In this document: piece after piece, positions 1-7,733 of the stretch
How positions within the stretch are numbered: the stretch's first letter is position 1
Layout of the letters: the number at the start of each line of letters is the position of its first letter
Program-made: the position numbers and the translations under genes
The notes under the pieces: generated by a model
Databases searched by the model: none
Seen by the model: the letters and a program-made list of their open reading frames with translations, nothing else
What the model was told of the DNA's origin: nothing
Assembly: GCA_001595945.1 (NCBI GenBank)
Contig: LSSI01000025.1
Location: 78,550-111,154 of the forward strand
DNA from: Thermoplasmatales archaeon SM1-50
GTDB lineage: Archaea; Thermoplasmatota; E2; DHVEG-1
Length of the DNA: 32,605 nt
Reading direction: 5' to 3'

Positions 1-2
1 TT

Positions 3-101
3 GAGGAGAAAGCAAAAGAGATCGAATATATTGCTCAGCAGCTTAATGAAATGGAGACAATGACAAAAGAAAAACCAGAGGATATCCGTTACATTGGTTA
101 A
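3..101 (+). CDS. C-terminal fragment of a truncated unknown protein (EEKAKEIEYIAQQLNEMETMTKEKPEDIRYIG*)
   Basis: Open frame from the window edge to TAA at 99-101; charged, helix-like composition; start lies outside the window. Confidence 0.5.
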   Translation, partial: EEKAKEIEYIAQQLNEMETMTKEKPEDIRYIG

Positions 102-163
102 TTTTTTACATTGATTTTTTTATACTATTTCATCGTTTCATCATAGAAAGAGGTGGAAGATCG

Positions 164-470
164 TTATTTGATGAATTTAAAAAAGAGTAATAGCATCGCA
201 TTTTTTTCGACTGATATCTGTTTGATGTTTATTGCAGATACGTGACATTGTACAATGACTTTTCCCAATCCCAGAATGAATCCTATCTGCAGTGTTATCT
301 ATTCCCCAGGAAAAATTTCGGACTTATCGCCCGTGAACTATCTTTCGATAAGAACAAGTACGCCTGAAATCGTAAACTTCACCATTAGATTCCATGTGGT
401 GTAGTTACCTATGTTTTTTATGACTACGGTTGATGTAAAGAGCGTTGGGGTCATTGTGATTTCAAGGAAT
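164..470 (-). pseudogene. Decayed C-terminal domain of a secreted protein, same domain type as the C-terminus of the CDS at 11715-12971
   Basis: Manual three-frame minus-strand translation gives, in order, VVIKNIGNYTTWNLMVKFTISGVLVLIE, then FTGDKSEIFPGE*ITLQD, then IGFILGLGKVIVQCHVSA...LLLFFKFIK*. This parallels VTIKNTG...WSIALEGGFLFKG...TILQIPAGSE...LGFGKTTITVTV...GFVLLFFVIGVK. Confidence 0.6.
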
Positions 471-1077
471 GTTTCCTGAAGCCGTGTCTGAGGCTTTGGA
501 AAATGTTTACGGTCCGTATGCCAATCCGCCAAAGTGACAAATTCCAGATTTAAAATCGATTCAGCAGAGGAGCAAACGTATCGCTTCTGGGGAAATCGCC
601 GACGAACGTAGCTGAAGCGAACAAGAGAATTAAAAAAGCAGTGACACGGTTTACAAAGAAAAGTTATCAATGAATACGAATAGTTGATTTCTAATGATCC
701 TTCAACGCAGCCTCATTTTTTAATCTTTGTAAAAATGTAAAAAAATGCTAATAAATTGAATATATTATCCATAAAATTTATCAGATATTTTTTATTAAAT
801 AAAAACATAGTTACTACGGGGGGAGTCAAGTGTAGATAAGGTACTCATATCTTACAAAATGTCTTTTCCTTTTTTATCTTCCTTTCTTCCCAGACTCCCC
901 GCCTCCTGGATTTCTTCTTTATTTTTATGCGAAACAATGATTTAAAAAGTTGGAAAAAAGTTAAAAATTATAGGTAATTATTTGGTTTTTTCCAAACATT
1001 TTCACTTACTATATAAATAAAATCAACAATATCGATTATAAGGTGTAACTTATGAAAATAAAAAAAATTGGAAACCC

Positions 1078-1437
1078 ATGATTAGCATTATTGGGTTAAT
1101 ACTAATTATGATGATGACGGCAGCATCCGTTTGTGCAGAAGACCCTATTGCACGGGGCAATCCACTTCTAGATGAAGGAGCGACCATGGATTATTCAGAT
1201 CACAATCAAGGTGATGTCGAGCCAATGCTGATCGCTACAGGGGAGAATGAAGAAAAAGCTACCAATGACCTCCCGGATTATGAAAATTATACTGGTGACA
1301 TGTTAATCAGTCCCGGTTCTGAAGCAGATTCAGATGCAATGATACCATTTAACTTGCCAATTTTGGGTATTTCTGGGGCGGTTATTGTTATAGTAATCGT
1401 GATGATTGGACTAATCGTTAAAGGCAAGAAAAAATAG
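1078..1437 (+). CDS. Small secreted/membrane-anchored acidic protein: N-terminal signal-like segment, acidic ectodomain, C-terminal TM followed by KGKKK
   Basis: ORF 119 aa; MISIIGLILIMMMTAASVCA signal-like N-terminus; LPILGISGAVIVIVIVMIGLIVKGKKK C-terminal anchor; TATA-like ctatataaata near 1008. Confidence 0.7.
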   Translation: MISIIGLILIMMMTAASVCAEDPIARGNPLLDEGATMDYSDHNQGDVEPMLIATGENEEKATNDLPDYENYTGDMLISPGSEADSDAMIPFNLPILGISGAVIVIVIVMIGLIVKGKKK

Positions 1438-1549
1438 AATTGCATCCCCTCCCCTCTCTTTTTTTCTTAAAAAACACGGAAAATTCTTAATAATACCACA
1501 AAATTCCTTAGTTGATACTATATACATTGAATGAATATGGAGATATTTC

Positions 1550-2152
1550 ATGAATTTTCTGGGTTTATCTGGATTTGAAATTTACACCTGGGTTCTTCTC
1601 CCAATATTGATTTTTTTCGCCCGAGTGTGTGATGTTAGTCTAGGTACAATACGTATTATTTTTGTTTCAAAAGGAATTAAATATCTTGCTCCATTGGTCG
1701 GGTTTATTGAAATTCTGATTTGGTTGTTGGCAATTAGTCAGATTTTACAGAACCTATCAAATATATACTATTATATTTTTTACGCGGGTGGTTTTGCAAT
1801 TGGTAATTTTGTTGGTATAATTATTGATGAAAGATTATCTATTGGAACTGTCGGTGTTAGAATTATCACTCGTAAGGATGCAATGGAATTAACGAATGCA
1901 TTAAAAAATGCAGATTTTAGTGTTACTGCTGTTGATGCTGAATGTTCAAAAGGTAATGCTAAGATTATTTTTACTGTTGTTAACCGTCATGATATCCAAA
2001 AGGTAATCAAAATTGTGAAAAAGTATAATCCAAAAGCTTTCTATTCAATTGAAGATATTCGATATGTCAGTGAGATTTTACCTTCACATGTTCAACCTTG
2101 GTACAAAAAAAATCCATTTTATTTTTTAAAAGCTTGGAGGAAAGGGAAATAA
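1550..2152 (+). CDS. UPF0316 / DUF2179-type membrane protein
   Basis: ORF 200 aa; FFARVCDVSLGTIRIIFVSKG...LAPLVGFIEILIWLLAISQI and a C-terminal cytoplasmic GVRIITRKDAMELTNALK...DIRYVSE domain typical of the family. Confidence 0.88.
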   Translation: MNFLGLSGFEIYTWVLLPILIFFARVCDVSLGTIRIIFVSKGIKYLAPLVGFIEILIWLLAISQILQNLSNIYYYIFYAGGFAIGNFVGIIIDERLSIGTVGVRIITRKDAMELTNALKNADFSVTAVDAECSKGNAKIIFTVVNRHDIQKVIKIVKKYNPKAFYSIEDIRYVSEILPSHVQPWYKKNPFYFLKAWRKGK

Positions 2153-3039
2153 ATTTAAATCGACAAAAAAACATTTAAAAAATAATCTATTTTATTTCTC
2201 TTTCAAATTGTTTAGAAACCTTAGAGGATAAATTGGAAGAATTACATAATTATTTTTTTTCCCGAAATTAACATATCATCATCAAAGTAACTCATAGCAA
2301 CAGATGCTTTCATTTATATCTAAAAAATAATATTTACCACCTAAAAAAATTTGCGCGAAAATCTAAAATCAAAAGAAGTTGGTATATTACAAATTAGATC
2401 AACAATGGCAAAAATGGCAGTAAAAACTGTTACTTTATAGAAATAATCCATGGTCTAGAAGTCACTTCCGGTCATACATTCAAATAATCCACCAATTAAT
2501 TAGACTTATAATCGTATGTTTGTGTTTTATCATTGTTTTCATTGATTTAATAATAAATATTTCGCTGAGCCTTTAATTTCACAATATTTTACTTTTTATC
2601 TATTTTCTTATATGATAAGAGTTTAATATTCATCTAGATCTTCACATCCACCAATGTCTCCAGAAGGTACCTTGGGGTTCTGTTTTCACCTTTTAATGTT
2701 TCAACATCACCTTTACACCAATACGTTACCAAAACTGTTAATAAATATCTTATTCATACTTCGATGATCAAGTGTTGATTTAATAGTATCGGAATTAGAT
2801 GGAGTTGACAGTATATTATTTGATCGTGTACTTTTCCTTTTTTTCCTTATTGTTCCTTCTTCTAATACAATCATATGTTGGTTTCTAAATAGCATTTCAT
2901 TTAACCTCATTCTAATAAACAATGGGAGAGATATGAGAGTAGAGAGAGTAAAATGTTTTAAATACTCTTCAACCTCTCAAATCTCACCAAATTAGTTTAC
3001 CATTTTACTGCATCTCAATTCTGGATAGGATGCTAGTTT

Positions 3040-3177
3040 TTATTTAACTGTTTTACGGTTGATTGGGTTGTTTTTTTTGTTTTTTATTTTTCTTAACCAT
3101 TTTTCATCTCCATACTCATAGGCCTTACGCCCTAAAGCAATCCCAATTAATTGGTTCAAATTCAAAATAATTCCCAT
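3040..3177 (-). CDS. Possible 45-aa protein MGIILNLNQLIGIALGRKAYEYGDEKWLRKIKNKKNNPINRKTVK, or a gene remnant
   Basis: Internal Met of the 3040..3246 ORF; protein-like basic sequence; no family recognised. Confidence 0.25.
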   Translation of the reverse strand: MGIILNLNQLIGIALGRKAYEYGDEKWLRKIKNKKNNPINRKTVK

Positions 3178-3273
3178 AAAAAAATAGTATTTTAAAAAGA
3201 AAAAAACAGGAAAATACGGATTTAAACAAAAAAAATGGGTTAACACCAGTATATACTACTGATTAGAGTAACC

Positions 3274-3729
3274 CTAGGGTATTTCAAGAGGGGATATAAA
3301 CTCTCGATCCGCTTGAAGAACACTAACAATTTCTTCATCCTTTAATCCCAGTGGAAGAAGCTGGGACTGAATTATTTCCTTTAGTTCCTTATATGATGGA
3401 GCGACCATAAATATTGCTATTCTATGATGACCTGATATTTGATACACACGCATTACATTTTTTGCATTCTTAATTTTTTCAGTGATTGAATCTAAATCGG
3501 TAGATGATACAGGATTTGCAAATATCATTGCAAAAAAATTCAATCCAAGAGTTGTTTTATCAATAAGAGCAGTATATCCTTGAATAATTCCAATTCTTTC
3601 CATAGCCTTAATACGATCTCTGATAGTAGTTTCCGATCGTTTAAGCTCAGCCGCGATTTCTTTATAGGTCATACGAGCGTCTTTCTGAAGAAGATACAAT
3701 ATTTTTTTATTAATAGCATCAATTTTCAC
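3274..3729 (-). CDS. Lrp/AsnC family transcriptional regulator
   Basis: ORF 151 aa; AsnC HTH (INKKILYLLQKDARMTYKEIAAELKRSETTIRDRIKAMERIGIIQGYTALID) and RAM-like C-terminal domain. Confidence 0.93.
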   Translation of the reverse strand: MKIDAINKKILYLLQKDARMTYKEIAAELKRSETTIRDRIKAMERIGIIQGYTALIDKTTLGLNFFAMIFANPVSSTDLDSITEKIKNAKNVMRVYQISGHHRIAIFMVAPSYKELKEIIQSQLLPLGLKDEEIVSVLQADREFISPLEIP

Positions 3730-3894
3730 AATTCTGAAAACATAAATCTAATATATAAAAAAGACTCATTTTACATTTTTGAGGTTTAAATGTGTTTAAG
3801 ATAAAGAAGAGGATGACAGGAGTAGAATGAGAGAACTAATACCTAATTTCTCCATGACTAACAACCTATAAACATGATTTTAACCTACAACCCT

Positions 3895-4011
3895 TCATGA
3901 TTCTCTTTCATCTTCTTCTAGTGGTTCATCATCTTCATAAATACCAAGTTTCGCTAATTTTTCTGCATTGTAGAAATCTTCATTTCTTATGGTTTTCTTT
4001 TTAGGAGGCAT
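3895..4011 (-). CDS. 38-aa small protein MPPKKKTIRNEDFYNAEKLAKLGIYEDDEPLEEDERES
   Basis: Own translation, below the track cutoff; basic N-terminus, acidic C-terminus; purine-rich ggagggg a few nt upstream of ATG. Confidence 0.5.
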   Translation of the reverse strand: MPPKKKTIRNEDFYNAEKLAKLGIYEDDEPLEEDERES

Positions 4012-4215
4012 AATACCCCTCCATTATTATATATTCTAAGATGCTTTAACATCTATATTTCAACTATGTTTAAAAAATTTAAGAGGGGTATTCACGAAAA
4101 AAACTAAGAAAAAACTCAGAAACCGTGGGCAGTTTTGAAATAGGAAAAATAACTGGATTTAACATATGCCATATGATCATAGCAAAAAATTCTCAGATTC
4201 TTAGTGTTTTAGACG

Positions 4216-4407
4216 TTGTCAGAGAGTATAGAAAGATACAAAAATAAAGAGTATATTTCCCTCCTTAAATGGGTTTGTGGTCTAGTTGGTTATGACCATG
4301 TCCTAATTGCAGAGCTTTTCGATGTGAATCTCGACGAGAATCTCAGAGATATTTTCCACACTTTGTTTAGTAAAAATAAATTGAAGTCGATTTTAAAATA
4401 TTTCTGA
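4216..4407 (+). CDS. Small hypothetical ORF (TTG start) or frame-broken remnant
   Basis: ORF 63 aa; the overlapping upstream frame has MIIAKNSQILSVLDVVREYRKIQK*, suggesting either a frameshift or a spurious call. Confidence 0.3.
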   Translation: MSESIERYKNKEYISLLKWVCGLVGYDHVLIAELFDVNLDENLRDIFHTLFSKNKLKSILKYF

Positions 4408-4431
4408 ATCAATGGAAGAATTGTATTAAAA

Positions 4432-5124
4432 CTATAATAATTGTTTTTTTCTCTTTTGTGTTTGATTAAGAACGGTAACGTCAGTGCGTTTTATGAGTTC
4501 TTGTTCTATCTGTGTCAAATCAGAGACAACATGGTGACCTTTTGTAAGTTTTTTTCTATCAAGATAGTAGGACATGATTCCGAGTTTCTGTGGGGCGAGG
4601 TAATCGAATTGCCTATGATCGCCAACATGGATCATTTCCCGTGGGGAAATCTTTAGTTTTTTACAGATCATCTCATAAAAATCCGTGACTTTTTTCACCG
4701 TATGGAAATCTGAGGTTGATGAAAACACGTACTCGAAGTAATCAGCAAGTCTTGCTTGGCTAAGTTGGATTTCTATGAATTCTTTCTTTGAGTTGGAACT
4801 GATTATTAATCGGTAATGAGATGATAGGTTATTTAAGACCGATGGTACTTCTGGATAAATTTCAATGTTTTTCCGAAACTTTGAAAGCATTTTTTTCCAG
4901 TCTGTTGGGAGGCTATAACGGTCGAACCAATATCCTGGGTCATACCATTCAATCCGATTGTCCCCTACCTTTTCGTATTCCTCGAAAAGAAGGTGTTTTG
5001 CTATCTTCAAATCAACGTGATAGTGTTTGGCGTAGAGTGCGGGTACACCAGAGAGCCAGAATGCGTCTGCGAAGGTATGTTTTACGATGGTGCCGTCAAA
5101 ATCAAAGGAAACTATTTTAATCAT
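4432..5124 (-). CDS. HAD superfamily hydrolase
   Basis: ORF 230 aa; motif I VSFDFDGTIVKHTF, motif II LIISSNSKKEF, motif IV MIHVGDHRQFDYLAPQKLG. Confidence 0.9.
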   Translation of the reverse strand: MIKIVSFDFDGTIVKHTFADAFWLSGVPALYAKHYHVDLKIAKHLLFEEYEKVGDNRIEWYDPGYWFDRYSLPTDWKKMLSKFRKNIEIYPEVPSVLNNLSSHYRLIISSNSKKEFIEIQLSQARLADYFEYVFSSTSDFHTVKKVTDFYEMICKKLKISPREMIHVGDHRQFDYLAPQKLGIMSYYLDRKKLTKGHHVVSDLTQIEQELIKRTDVTVLNQTQKRKKQLL

Positions 5125-5197
5125 AGGATTTTCGGATACATCCTGTGGTGTATTAAAAGGTATTCGCTCAAATCGAGATGTAAGTCTGTGTCAGTTA

Positions 5198-6031
5198 TTA
5201 GATTCTTGGAGCAAGTACTCGTTTTTTACTTCTCATTCGTTGAAATCCCACGACCGCGAGCAGACAGGCGATGATAAGCACCAAAGCGATGCTTACAACT
5301 ATTGCGACATTCACATCGGTGGTTGTGTTTGGTAGTGTCAATCGTTTCATCCATATACCAAAGAATGCCCAGAGGACGACAAGGCTAAACGCGACATCTT
5401 TTCGTAGAGCAAGCATAAGACACGTAAGCAATGTTCCGACTGCGATTATTATGATAGTCCAAATTAACTCATCAACCCCAAAGCCATCCCATTCAACTGA
5501 AACGAGATACGCGGTAACATTTGCGATAGTTGCAACTGTTATCCAACCAAGATAAACGCTGAAGGGTACATGGACACACAGTTTCTCTGCCGTTGTGACA
5601 GGTGATCGCCCGATATTGAGGCGGAAATAAATAGCAAGAAGTGAGAAGAGGAGGATAATCATCATGAGAACAGACAGACCGATATATTGGTAATGCCAAA
5701 TGAATATCCAGGCGCTGTTTGCGACGCAGCTTAGAATAAACAAGAAGGTTATCTGATGGAGAAATGGCATTGAAACTTCATCTTTTTTAAATAAGTCCCG
5801 TGCCTGATAAATTGCAAAGATAATCCAGAGGATATAGATGATAGTCCAGATGGAAAAGGTGATTCCTGCTGGTACAAATAAATTTGGTAATGCGTCTGAT
5901 AGTTCCTGTGTGGTCTTATTGTTAAGTGGGAGAAGCACTGCAAGTGCATTGACGAGAATAGTTATCAATACAGCAAGGACGTTGCCAGCCTGAAGTAGTT
6001 TCTTTGTTCCCCGTGGAGTCATATCGTTCAC
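5198..6031 (-). CDS. TspO/MBR-family (tryptophan-rich sensory protein-like) membrane protein
   Basis: ORF 277 aa; multi-TM; FVPAGITFSIWTIIYILWIIFAIYQ, NSAWIFIWHYQYIGLS, and FSVYLGWITVATIANVTAYL motifs. Confidence 0.85.
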   Translation of the reverse strand: MNDMTPRGTKKLLQAGNVLAVLITILVNALAVLLPLNNKTTQELSDALPNLFVPAGITFSIWTIIYILWIIFAIYQARDLFKKDEVSMPFLHQITFLFILSCVANSAWIFIWHYQYIGLSVLMMIILLFSLLAIYFRLNIGRSPVTTAEKLCVHVPFSVYLGWITVATIANVTAYLVSVEWDGFGVDELIWTIIIIAVGTLLTCLMLALRKDVAFSLVVLWAFFGIWMKRLTLPNTTTDVNVAIVVSIALVLIIACLLAVVGFQRMRSKKRVLAPRI

Positions 6032-6105
6032 TTTTATTAAACAAAGAATCTATTCTATACAGATAAGCTTTTTTACGTTTTACAAAAATGATTCTTATGC
6101 GTTTT

Positions 6106-6576
6106 TTACCCAGGACACTTTACTGCACCGTGTTTAGCTAAATAGTGTTGGTGGTACTCTTCTGCAGGATAAAATGTGGTTGCTTTTGTGATTTCGGTTA
6201 CAATCTTCTTTTTGTATTTCCTTGATTTCTCCAGGTTCTTTTTTGACAGTTCTGCTTTCATTTTTTGCTCTGGCGTATAATAAAATATCGCTGATCGATA
6301 TTGTGTTCCAACGTCAGGTCCTTGGCGATTTTTTGTTGTAGGATCATGGATGTCCCAAAAGACAGTAAGCAACTCTTCATAAGATATCTTATTGGGATCA
6401 AAGGTTATTTCAACAACTTCCGCATGCCCTGTGTTATCAGTACAAATATCCTCGTACATAGGGTTTTGTACTGTCCCACCCATGTACCCTACTGTTGTTG
6501 ACAACACCCCGTTGAGGTGTCGGAACACTTCTTCGGTATGCCAAAAGCAGCCCGCTGCAAACGTTGCTTTTTCCAT
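6106..6576 (-). CDS. msrA: Peptide-methionine (S)-S-oxide reductase
   Basis: ORF 156 aa; ATFAAGCFWHTEEVFRHLNGVLSTTVGYMGG, HAEVVEITFDPNKISYEELL, GTQYRSAIFYYTPEQ. Confidence 0.96.
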   Translation of the reverse strand: MEKATFAAGCFWHTEEVFRHLNGVLSTTVGYMGGTVQNPMYEDICTDNTGHAEVVEITFDPNKISYEELLTVFWDIHDPTTKNRQGPDVGTQYRSAIFYYTPEQKMKAELSKKNLEKSRKYKKKIVTEITKATTFYPAEEYHQHYLAKHGAVKCPG

Positions 6577-6807
6577 ACGAGATCCCCTAACCTTTACAGA
6601 TAAGGATTGTTTTTCTCTTAATAATTTTTCTTATTGTCGCATAACCGTACTAAACTATCTTTTCATCTTTAGTCAGTATGTTTATAAAATCTTAGAGAAG
6701 ACTAATTAAAAAATACCTAAACTAGGGTTCTCACAGTAATTAATTGATAAAACAATAAAGAAATATATATGATAATGCTATTTCCCTATTGCTCGCAGGG
6801 ATTTCAT

Positions 6808-6990
6808 GTGAACGAAAAAGATAAAAAAACATTTCTAGATGATTTTAAAAAAGCAGATATGAACAAAAAATTAGACCTGTGGTACTATGCTGTTGACCAA
6901 GAGGCGCTGTGGGAAGAAATACTTGCTGAAATGTCGATAATCGCCCAAGTGACTAACCCTCAGAAAGGAAAAATAGCTGAAGAGGAATGA
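6808..6990 (+). CDS. Small hypothetical protein, tandem paralog 1 (likely GTG start: MNEKDKKTFLDDFKKADMNKKLDLWYYAVDQ...)
   Basis: Same frame as ORF 6769..6990; start chosen by alignment to the adjacent paralog; caggga upstream as a weak SD. Confidence 0.65.
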   Translation: MNEKDKKTFLDDFKKADMNKKLDLWYYAVDQEALWEEILAEMSIIAQVTNPQKGKIAEEE

Positions 6991-7001
6991 GGGGTTTACC
7001 T

Positions 7002-7205
7002 ATGAATGAGGATGATAAAAAGGAGCTTATTGCGGAGTTCAAAAAAGGCGATGGCGCAAAACGTCTTGACCTGTGGGATTATGCACTTGCTCAACAGGTG
7101 CTCTGGGAAAACATCATCGCAGAACTTCAGAAAATAGCCCATGAACAGGGCGTTGACAAGGACCTAGATAAGCGTATCGAAGAAGAGATGAAAAATCTTG
7201 AGTAA
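7002..7205 (+). CDS. Small hypothetical protein, tandem paralog 2 (MNEDDKKELIAEFKKGDGAKRLDLWDYALAQQ...)
   Basis: ORF 6987..7205 with internal Met at 7002; shares M/VNE-DKK---FKK-----LDLW-YA--Q--LWE-I-AE with the preceding ORF. Confidence 0.7.
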   Translation: MNEDDKKELIAEFKKGDGAKRLDLWDYALAQQVLWENIIAELQKIAHEQGVDKDLDKRIEEEMKNLE

Positions 7206-7418
7206 CTATCGTGTGCGTACGGTATATTTTCATATCTTTTTATTCCACTCCAGTATACTCTTTTTAATGTCATGCTACATCAAAATCCGAAGAAAGAAGA
7301 TGAAGCTCCCCGCTTTTCCTTGTGGAAATCAGAAGAGTAAGCAATTATTATAATATAATGGAAGCTATAATGGAAGCGTGATAATAGAATATATTTATTT
7401 ATATATATGAAAATATGC

Positions 7419-7625
7419 CTAAGAAGAGGTATATACCCCAAGAAAAAGTGCAAGATACGCAAACCAAAAATGCCACTTCACCGAGATATTCGTTTTTCCT
7501 TTCTTCCTAAACATCGCAATCAATCCTGTGATAACAAATAAAAGAAAAGCGATGATTCCTAGATACACAATAAAAGGAAGTCCACCGATTGAATAAAAAC
7601 TTATCTCTTGTAAAATACAGTAACT
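7419..7625 (-). pseudogene. Two-TM small membrane protein frame without a normal start at its natural N-terminus; possible remnant
   Basis: Own translation: SYCILQEISFYSIGGLPFIVYLGIIAFLLFVITGLIAMFRKKGKTNISVKWHFWFAYLALFLGVYTSS*; only an internal GTG could start it; ATG at ~7629 is in another frame. Confidence 0.4.
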
Positions 7626-7733
7626 TCATTTTGTATTAATTGATAACAATTTCCTCTTTTTATGACCATTCCTTTCATCTTACCTGCCTTGAGGGTCATA
7701 TATATTTTTATAACGAAACAGCGATTAGAACCT

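Noticed and set aside
2930-3000. Imperfect gagag/ctctc inverted repeats
   Set aside because: Short, degenerate arms in low-complexity purine-rich DNA
4441-5555. Plus-strand ORFs antisense to the HAD and TspO genes
   Set aside because: Opposite strands carry clear conserved families
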